This document shows positions 1-10,018 of a DNA stretch of 64,000 bases, one piece after another. The DNA is taken from assembly GCA_023052935.1 (NCBI GenBank), contig CM041293.1, positions 151,093,474-151,157,473 of the forward strand. Direction: 5' to 3'. Every line of letters begins with the position of its first letter. Position 1 is the first letter of the stretch. The notes under the pieces were generated by a model that searched no databases, was not told the DNA's origin, and worked only from the letters and a program-made list of their open reading frames with translations. This stretch comes from Piezodorus guildinii. Taxonomy: Eukaryota > Arthropoda > Insecta > Hemiptera > Pentatomidae. The position numbers and the translations under genes are program-made.

Positions 1-88
1 TAACTATATAACAGACGGATTTAGAAATAATGCACAGTTATCATCTATAGCTTAAGATATTACATATGTTGAGAAGATGGAGAAATAA

Positions 89-960
89 CTAATATTTAAA
101 AGTGGTTAAGGATAAGGCTTCAGGAATGGATATAGGGAAGCAATACCAAAATAGGGTAGCACGAATGACAAGGGATTTTTTGAAGGAGGCGGATCCGTGG
201 GAAGGTTTATACAAGTTTATGGGTTGTGATCTTGTTTTTACTGAACGGACACAGGAACAAGTGGTAAGCATATCAAGAATTTGAGGATTTTTTTTTTAAG
301 TCGTAGAAGACAAACGCCAAGGAGGTATTGCCGATGGAAAGAGGGATGGAGCTATTTTACCTACTAAAAACACTGGAGCATCTAGAAATTTAACATGTGC
401 AGCTAATGAAACAATTCATTAGTCTTTTAAAGTATCATATCAAACTTCTCAGGCAGCCCGCAACCGTTGCCAAACTAGAGGAAAATGAGGGAAGATACCA
501 GTAGCATACGGGTTTTAGGAGGGATGGAATCAAAAAATCTAAGGAAATGTTTAAGAGTAGTGATCGATTTTGGGACGATTTAAGAGATATGGTCACTCCA
601 AGATAGATTTTGATCAATAATGACTTTAATAAGGTGTGAAAGTCGATAGGCAGTTTGTTAAGGTAAAGTAGAATATAATACGAAGATAATTTAGGAGGTT
701 CCTGTAATCGATGAGGATAGACGGGTTTTTCCAGCATTCAGTTTCAAATCATTGATTGTAGCCTATGCATTCTTATTATCAATATCTCGTTGTAACTTTT
801 AGGTAGCCTCGAGCATTTCGGTAGAGTGACAGGAAAAGTAGACTTGCAGATCGTCTGCATATTGTTGATATGGTGAGTGATGGATGGAGTCAGGGAGATC
901 GTAGCTATAGATGGAATCAAGAGTGGGAGAGAGTGAGGACCTCTGAGGAACTCCACGTGT
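89..960 (-). pseudogene. Decayed CR1/L2-like reverse transcriptase fragment
   Basis: Read on the minus strand, three stretches resemble the RT of the better preserved CR1-like elements at 29142-33721 and 8712-9833. Near 960-900 there is a TRGVPQ..SSLSP block (RT motif before the active site). Near 847-866 there is QYADDLQVYF, the catalytic YADD box. From about 740 to 435 there are thumb-like pieces (IIDQNLSWSDHIS, SITTLKHFLRF). A C-terminal piece at 284-89 aligns with the end of the 9057-9800 reading frame (conserved TRS and SFKKSLVIR-like segments). Stops and frame changes separate the blocks, so it is a dead, old copy. The clade call is by similarity to the other copies in this window. Confidence 0.6.
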
Positions 961-1089
961 TAGTTAAATGTCATTGGGTATGACAACAGTTTTATGTACT
1001 ATTTATTTCACTTAAGTGCTATTTATTTCAAAAAACCTCGAATGGATATGAAAGAGAAGTATTCAGGAAAAAAAAAATTAAGTTGCTTA

Positions 1090-1250
1090 CCAGATTAGCA
1101 GACTGGTAGGCGTCCAAGAAATAGCCAGAGGCAAAGTAGGACAGTAATGTCTCTCAGGAGTTTAGGCTTGGGCGGTAGTATCTGTCTTATACAAAGGTCT
1201 GTGGTATCGATTCTTCAGATTCACAAAGCCTATTGTCATTTTTATAATAT
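1090..1250 (+). pseudogene. Remnant of RTE-type 3' region
   Basis: The sequence from GCAGACTGGTAGGCGTCC onward follows, at lower identity, the 3' end of the RTE-type fragment at 34140-34860 (TGGTAGACGTCCGAAAGG, later GGCTTGGGC and a terminal AAGCCTATT). No open frame survives. The assignment rests on collinearity with that copy only. Confidence 0.4.
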
Positions 1251-1756
1251 CAAGCCATGTCCCTAACAATACTATACAAAGGATTTTAAAAAAATCAACA
1301 AATATGAATCAGAACTAGAGAAATAAAGATACAGATGAGTGGAGGAGATATTGTTGGTTATAGAAAATTAAAGAGTCCGTAGGAATGATTAAACCGACAT
1401 TCAAGTTTCGTGTTCTATTCAAGTAATATTGAAAAATGCTAGCTAGTCAAATTTACTGACAACAGTAAAATTTCAATTTAATACATCATGAGTGGTCAAC
1501 TTCAATAATTGGAGACATAACCGCTACTATTAGGAGAGGAAACACAATCAACAAATCAAAGACCTTTGAATAGCTAACTACCGTGAACATATTTTTAGTA
1601 TTAAAGAAATTGTTTAGATATTACAATATAAAATTTTGAGACTTCTGTAATAGGTATTGGTAGGAGTTTTTACATAATATAATAGATAACCTAGGTTAAA
1701 ATATTATTGCTATCTATTTCAAGATTTGATATTTTTGTATTATTTTTTTGTTACAG
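1251..1756. other. AT-rich stretch upstream of first visible serpin exon
   Basis: No coding or repeat feature is recognised here. The serpin frame entering the exon at 1757 is open back to a TAA at 1687-1689 but contains no Met, so the start codon must lie on an upstream exon that I could not identify here or that lies before the window. The polypyrimidine tract and TTACAG at 1743-1756 are the acceptor site. Confidence 0.5.
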
Positions 1757-1857
1757 TTTTTCTAATTGTTTCACTAATAAGTTGTTCAGAGAGCCTGCCA
1801 CAAGACTTACTTAAATTTAATGAAGTGACCAATAAATTCGCTTGGAATCTGTATAAG
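1757..1857 (+). CDS. Serpin exon: end of signal peptide and helix A
   Basis: The acceptor TTACAG ends at 1756 and the donor AAG|GTAAAT follows 1857. Two leading bases complete a codon from an upstream exon. The residues FLIVSLISCSES read as the hydrophobic core and cleavage region of a signal peptide, followed by DLLKFNEVTNKFAWNLYK, which fits serpin helix A. Confidence 0.85.
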
Positions 1858-3490
1858 GTAAATTGGTAACTATGAAAAGATGTGTAATAAATCAAGTCAT
1901 AATGGTTGGTGTACCTTGTAGGAAGTTAAACAGTCGTCTGGAAATACCATCGTTTCACCAATCGCCTTACAGCTACTACTAGACATACTACTTCAAGGTG
2001 CGAATGGCACAACTGCTGACGAAATCGCACAGGTTTTGCAACACGAAATAGATGATAAAAGTATTTTGAATGCTTACAAAGAATTCCTGGAAGCTCAATA
2101 TCATAAAAACAAGGTAAGGGGGAGAAAGTAACGTTAGATAAAAAGACTATTTAGTAATATTGGATATACACTTACTCAAAAAAGTTAAATTCTTAGTTTT
2201 GAAAGCTAAGGTTGATTGTCTCCACACTTTTGACCTACCATCTGGACCACAAATATTAAATTAGGATTCCTAAGAGAATATGACCCTTTTCCAGAATTTT
2301 TTGGTTTTTATTTACAAAAGCGAATCTCAGCCGCTTCTTCTGGTTTAACTTTCTAAAGAAGGGCTTTCTTCTTGCTACTCGACCACTTTATCATTCTCTT
2401 CTTAGCATATTTCTGAGTTAACTTGAATCCCATAGTACCTATTTACTATGATGGCCATTGAGGTGTTGGCAGTGTGAGGATTTGCATGGACTTAGCAAGG
2501 ATGGCTCGCTCTGGCGATTCTCCAGTCTCCTGTCTTCCAGCACTTGTTCTATCTTCCAAAGATGTTAACTTTCTATGTCTTTTCAGTACGTACTGTACAG
2601 TAGCATGTGACGTATTCAAGAGGTATGCAATTTTTCTTATAGTTAAGCTCTGCAAACCATGAGCTCTCTCTAATCACGATGATATTGAAAAGAAATCAGT
2701 TTCCCAGGCCCAAGTTAAGTTAATACTGAACTAAGATTTGATTATCGAGATAATATTTACACAGATACCACTGGAAAGACGGTCATATTACAACAAATAG
2801 TAATAATAATTTGTAGATCAGGATATTGTTAAGTTGAAAATAAATAGCTTTGCAAAATAAAAGCATGCTGAATGGAAACCTTTTTGAGTGAGTGTATATT
2901 TTTTATTTTTTTTTTTAATCAGTAAAAATGTATTCTATTCCAGACGAGTGCTTACAGTTTAGCAGCAACTATAGCAATAGATCAATCTTTTCATTTATTG
3001 GAAGAGGCCCAAATCAATAAACACCTAAGTGAATATTTCAAATCAGAGATAAAGACGTATAATTTCAAAGAAAATCCAATGGATTCCAGAAATGACATAA
3101 ATAAGTGGGTTCTAAATCGTACTGATGGCGAAATCAAAACACTCCTCCCAGAAGGTATGATCATTCTATGAATAAAAATATTCTTATTTTTATCTTTTAA
3201 TAACAACAAAACAATCCTTGTTGATATTGAGTAATTAAAAAAAGAAAACAACCACTTTGTCATTTTTCGAAAAAAGGGAAATGAATTTTGTATAGAAGAA
3301 ATGTATTTATACGATACATTTGTCCAATTTTCATTACTTGCAACGCAACTTCTTTTTTTAGAGGCGGTCATAAAATTCCACATAGCACTTTCTTCAGTTC
3401 AAGTTACCCTTTTGGTCCTAAACTCATTTCTTATAAAAACAGCAGAGTTTGAAAATTATATACTAAGATTCATAAGCTACAAAAACAGCA

Positions 3491-3544
<54 letters not shown>

Positions 3545-6500
3545 TTAATATTTTTATTTGCACCTGTATATGTTACAATCAGCAAATGAGTTATATTTGA
3601 TAAACATAGCATGGGTTGGCATGAGGGGGATAGTACCCAGTGGTGCATCCTCCTGACATTCAAAAACAAACTATTTATTCAGGCTAGGAGGTCCCTCATC
3701 CAACTCCTTTTCAGCCTACGCCGAGTTATGTATGGGTAATTGGGTTGCGGTAAAGGGTGATTGTCTATGTAAACTGAAGAGCAGATTCCGCGTCTAAGTG
3801 TAAATGTAATATGTAGTGACTTGTCATGGTTAATTTTTAACTTCCATTTCTTACACCAGTTTTGTACGTTGTCCAAATGGTGTTGTAATATCATAGTGGT
3901 TTGTATAGGGTCTGAGTTTCTCGTAATAATTGCAGTGTCGTCGGCATATGTCGCAGTTAAGATATTTTGGTCTGTAAAAACAGCAAGTTAATGTATCAAC
4001 TTAATTATAGGTCATAATCGTGGTTAAATGAGCCCTTGAAAAATATTTGTTTGGAAAAAATAAGCTAAGTGGAAAATAATATAATGTTAAATCATTGCGT
4101 CAACATTATGTTTTAATGTCGTTCTGGTGATTTAAATGAGAAGAACCTTTCAATTACTTATTAATATTATGGTTATTAGGTAATAAAGTTATTTCTTCCT
4201 CCCAAATATAAATTATTGCGGCTGCATATAGTTATGTTTATTATAAACTAGCTATAGCTCGCGACTTCGTCTGCGTCAATTTCTGTTATTATGATCGCTA
4301 TTAAGACATTTTTAAAAAAATATTACATTGGGCTGTCAGGAAAGTTTGTTGAGAAATTCGGACAACAATTAAAATTGATGAACATCTTAAAATTGTTATA
4401 TTTAATCTACAATATAGTTACCACCATTAGCGATTACCCTTTCCCAACGGCTTGAAATGTCCATTATCCTTATTTTTCAAAAATCACTATCCTTAATCCT
4501 GAAGAACAATAAAAGCTCCGTTTGAATCCTTGTCATACGCGGCACGAATTTTTCTTGCAGTTTGGGATGCGTTTTTCCCTTGTTTTAAAAAGAACAGTAT
4601 AATATGCCGAAAATGAACGGAATGGTCACTCATGTTGGTTTGCAATAAACTACACTACTGAGCCTTAATAAAGACGAATTCAGTATGTAAACATAGTTAA
4701 ATCCATGAGGATGGATAAAATCGATTGCTACGTGTTTAAATGTTTGCCCATGTGATTTATTAATTGTTACGACAAAAGTTAACTTAACGGGACGTTGAAT
4801 TATTTTAAAATTTCAAGGTGAATCATTTGGAATCGTTGGGATGCAAGGTCAATTTTCACCTTTTTACTTTCACTTACTATATATAGTAAGGGGAAGTATT
4901 GCGATCGTGAAAATTTTCGAATTCCAGTTTTCAACGGAAATACACGTTTTAGGTCCCTGAGTCCAAATAACCAAGTCCCGCAAAAAGGTCTGTGTGTGTG
5001 TGTGTTTGTGTGTGTCTGTGTGTGTGTGTGTGTGTGTGGTAGCTCCCGGGCGGAAACGGTAAGTTCTATGAAACTGAAATTTCATATTTAAGACAACTAT
5101 ACGCCCGAGACGTGACAAAACTTTTTTCATCAAAATGAGCCTACCAGAAGAGGCACTTTATATTATGCATTTTGCACCTTTTTTCGATTTTCTCAAAAAC
5201 GGTTCCGACGATTTTGATTAAACTCGCTATATCGATGTAAAATTTAATGGGCTTTAATTTCATGTAGGTTTTATTTAGATAAAAATGGTCTGACAGGGCT
5301 TAAAGGCCGATATTTTAAATTTTCTTCCCCTAAAGTACCTTTAATTTTGTAGATTCAATAATAATAACTAGATTATCTTGTTAACGCTGATGAAAAACAG
5401 GTAAATATATAAATTGAATAAATTCGATACCCAACTAAAGGAGAAAACTGAAAAATATATTTTGTATGCAATTTTTTGTTTTTGAACATAAGAACAGTAA
5501 TATACATGTATGATATACCGTTGGAAAGCTTGAGATTTTAGAAAAAATATTATCTCATACACAATCAATTGATACAAGTGATTATTTTAGATAATAAGGT
5601 AATCAATTTTTTAATAAAACTTATGTTTTTATAGAAATTCCATTTAATTAATTGTTTAATGATTTCACTCATTTTTATATCTAACTGTATTTGAAAATTC
5701 TTTAATTTATTCTAAAAATGGAGGTAAGTGAAAGTCGTGTGTTGCTCGTACCAGATTTTTTAGATTTACCACTGATTCTTTGGTCCTATTGGTCGCAGCG
5801 TGATGTTATATAGTCTATAACCTTCCTCAATAAATGGACTATCCAACACAAAATGAATTTTTCAATTTGAACCAGTAGTTTCTGAGATTAGCGCGTTCAA
5901 ACAAACAAACAAACTCTTCAGCTTTATAATATTAGTATAGATAAACATTAGTGTTTCTCATAACTCAGGTGACACCTGAGTCACAGCCAAAATTCATCTC
6001 CAAGTCTTGCGTTACTCGATGTTAGCCGAGATACAAATATTCCTGCTGCACTAGTGCCTTCACTCAGCCCCCAATGACTTTCAATCTCAGTGATACGATT
6101 GAAAGGAAACGAGAACCTATCCAATTAGATCACACTTATTTTTGTTTTACCAACATTTTTATAAAGTCAAAAGGGTTATTATTATTATGCACAGCCTTCT
6201 AAGTATACCGTACATTGAAGAAAATATTTACATATTTTACATTGAAAATCATCTTAGACGTAAAAATCTAATTTGAATGTGTCTACTTAAGCTGATAATA
6301 CCACAATTATTCCAAAACACCCGAAACCAAACAGGCCTTACTAACCTTACATCACTTACATACATTAAATGACAAATATAAATAACGGACAAATTCTTCT
6401 ATCGTCGGAAAATACCGGACGTAAAGATAAAACGAAAGACGCTCAACAATCGCCTTAAACTACTTTTATCCACATCTGCCTTACTAAAACTGAAACAGAG

Positions 6501-9500
6501 ACTAAATGCATCAACATAATTACTCGAACCAATCTGGACAACCCGTTCTCAAACATACGCCATAGCAAAAAAGACTCATCTCAAAAAGCTCAAATTTTTC
6601 CATCTCAGATTTTAGGATTCACAACAAATACACATTGATACGTAACTAACAAAAACCTAGATACTGACTCACACTTACCACCCTTCGACGAGCACATTCA
6701 GACAACCTCTGTTTTTTTTTCTCTTTTTTTCACCCCTAACTTTTGCCTCTGAAGGCTATACGGGGATTTCTCGGGCCAGAGGGTGAAGGAAATAAATGCC
6801 GAGATATAATCCCCACAGCACCGAGATTCGAACTTGTGATTATTTGGTTTCTCAATGTTTGGCCATCTGTTGCTAGGGCAACGCATGTTTAAAGTAACGC
6901 GCGCTAGCCAACTCAGCTACCCCCCCTTAAGTGTAGGGTCATCCCTCCCTAAGCCTAATTTTGATTTTGTGAGTGGCCATCATTTGGCAGACGGGTCTCT
7001 CATACCCGGGGGAGAGGCTGTGAGTGAATCCCCATTTAATTAAATCCTTATTAAAAAAGTCCTGCCGGGACTGGGATTCGAACTCACAACCTTTAGCATG
7101 AGAGACTAGCGCGCTAGCCACTCAGCCACGGGCTCCCCCCTACATTTAGACTATCTACGATTCCATAAAAGCTTAAACAGACATAAAATTCACTTATCAG
7201 AGATATGGCTACAAGCAACATGCTTATGAATCCGAGGGGGAAATTAAAAAGGTATTGGATGCGAGAAATCAAGAAAGGCGTGCTGCTGGGTACGTATCCT
7301 TCCTTACGCCTCACATGTCATCAATTCCTACTGCTTCCTCACATTTTCTGATTGTACTTGTTTTATGGCCAGATGCAAATCAATATTTAAAGAGAAAAAT
7401 AACTTTGTCTTCATAAAATTTATTTTCCATTTTTAGGTTCAATAGATGCTAGTACTGAAGCAGTCATGGTCAGTGGAACTGTTTTCAAAGGAGTTTGGAA
7501 ACACAAATTTAATAAGAGAAATACTAAACCACAATCGTTCCATTCTCATGGCAATGGTACAGTATTGGTCAAGATGATGGGACAAACAGGTGGCCGTTTT
7601 CGATATATGTGGAACTCCAATTACGGAGTCCAAGTTGTGGAATTACCTTACACAGTAAACCGTTTTATTATAGACTATAAAATTATGACAAATTTTCCTA
7701 AATCAATAACAACATCATTCTATTATACTTTAAATATGAAATACTTTTCGATTTTAGGATCCCGACTTCAGAATGATTATTATTCTACCAGAAAATGTTG
7801 AATTGGATGAACTGGAATCAACATTGACCTATGAAAATCTATTTGAAGTAATCAATTCTGTGAGAGATACTAATGTGGACGTTTATGTTCCTAAGTTTAA
7901 AATTAAAAAATCCATCAAATTGGCTAATACCCTAAAAGAGGTATGCTAAGAAAATATTGTCTATATTTTGATAATGATTTCATGAATTTATATAAAACTC
8001 TCTATTATGTTTCACAAATTTATTTAAAAGTACGTCCCGGATTCCAGTATTTTTTGCAGAAAATTTTTAATAGCCTCTTTTCAGTCTTACATAGAAGCAA
8101 CTAAATGCCAAGTTTTCTTCTCTCTTGTTTTAATTTCACTTACTTATATATGAAATATATAATAAGCGAAAGTATTGCAATCTTGAAAATTTTCTAATTC
8201 CAATTTTTAACGGAGATACACGTTTTAGAGTCCCCTGAGTCCAAATGACCAAGTCCCGCAAAAAGGTCTGTGTGTGGTAAGTCTAGCTCGAACTTTTTTT
8301 TTTTAAACAAAATCAGCTATCCAGAAGAGCAACATTATACTATTATATAATGTTAAGATATATAATATAATTATATTATTATATGCATTCGCAACTTTTT
8401 ACGATTTTCCCCAAAATGGCTCTAATGATTTTGGTTAACTTGCTATATCGATGTAAAATTTATTGGGCTTTAGGTAGGTTTCATTTTGATTTAAATAGTT
8501 TAACAGGACTTAAATGCCGATATTCAAATTTCTGTTCCTCTGAAGTACCTTTAATTTTGCACATTCCAAGAGATTAACCATACCATCTAATTAGTATTGA
8601 TGAAGAACGCCTAATAATAGAAGAACTTGAACGATTTTATAATCAACTCAAGAAGAAATGAGCCAATATATTTATTTTTTTATAAGAACAGTAATATAGA
8701 TCTATAATATAGAATAGAATAGAATAGAATAGAAAAAAAAATTTATTCTGGGACTAGGTCCCCTAAGAATAACAGGTTTGTACAGTATATGGAAATATAC
8801 ATGTCTGGCCAACAGACAGAAGGAACATAATCAATAAATAATTACAATTATGGGTTAATATATGTGTGCATATCATAAACGCATATACACACATATATCC
8901 AAAAAATAAATACAATGATAAAATTAAAATAAAAACAATTCTTAGAAAGTATTTTGTTGAACGGAATTAAAAATTAATTAGTAGATAACAGCATTTAAAT
9001 ATAGACAATGAACAAAATTATTCTTCATTCAAAGTGTGATTTCAGAAATAAAAATGTTACAGTTTCTGAGCGTCTTTTTGGGATAATAAAAGGTATTGGA
9101 AAAGTTGGGATTTGAATGAGGAGAGGGAAGCAGCATGGCGGATATGAGTAGGTAGAGAATTCCAGAAATTAGAGGAGCGGACAAGGAAGGAACGATCAAA
9201 TGTTTTAGTCCTATGGATAGGCAAATAAAGGTCGGAATGGCGCGATCTTGTTTCAAGTGAGTGGACTGAGGATTTAAATTGTAGGAGACTATGGATGTAT
9301 GGAGGGTGTTGAGAGTTAATGATTTGGTAAAGGTATGATCCTAGGAAATATTGTCTGCGGATTGGGGGGAGGAGCCACTTTAACTCACCGTAAAAATGGG
9401 TCACATGAGACCTCTTCGGAGTACTGAGGACAAATCTTAAAAATATGTTCATGATTCGTTTAAGCCTGTCCTCAAGCACAGTCGAGAGGCCACCATATAC

Positions 9501-9943
9501 TAAGCAGCAATAGTCAAAGTGGGGGAAAATAAGTGCGGATACAAGGAGAATACGGGTGGATAGTGGAAGAAGATGGCTGGAGCGATGGAAATATTTGAGG
9601 GTACTTATTGTTCTTCGGGAAATTTGGGCAATATGGGGTTTCCAGGAAAGAGTTTGGTCAATGGTAATACCCAGGTTTTTGACAGAGGAAGTGAAGGTGA
9701 TTGGATGTTCATTTAAGGTGAGACTCGGAAATGTGGTATAGGATCTGAGGAGGGAATTGGAACCAATTAGAATGGCCTGAGTTTTTGTAGGATTTAGCAT
9801 TAGTTTATTCAGGTTTGCCCAGGCAATACTTTTATACCGTTGGAAAGCGGAATAAAAGTGGGAAAAGGGGAATAAAACTAACTGAATGTTATAGATAATA
9901 AAATAATAGATTATAATAAAACGCGCTTTAAATAGAATACATG

Positions 9944-10018
<75 letters not shown>

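Larger units (their letters stand above)
4248..5941 (-). mobile_element. Helitron with both termini, internally deleted and interrupted
   Basis: In the minus orientation the left end is A|TCTATACTAATATTATAAAG at 5941 and the right end is a GCAGACGAAGTCGC hairpin (about 4263-4276) followed by CTAG|T at 4251-4248. TC start, 3' hairpin, CTAG end and insertion between A and T without duplication are the Helitron hallmarks. A helicase remnant lies at 4860-4690 in the expected place upstream of the 3' end. A mariner derivative (4325-4680) and a copy of the main repeat (4862-5757) are inserted inside it. Confidence 0.75.
8134..9945 (-). repeat. Main interspersed repeat, copy 2, split by CR1-like insertion
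   Basis: Reverse-orientation copy starting at TTTCACTTACTTATATATGA. It is interrupted at 8711 by the CR1-like insert and resumes at TACCGTTGGAAAGC (9834). Its far end is lost before the AT microsatellite. It lies in serpin intron 5. Confidence 0.7.

Noticed and set aside
102..284. Plus-strand 60-codon frame
   Set aside because: The opposite strand matches the C-terminus of the CR1-like RT, so the plus frame is a shadow.
3301..3669. Open frames containing long Phe or Lys runs
   Set aside because: They read through the poly(A) tail of the Jockey insertion at 3495-3541.
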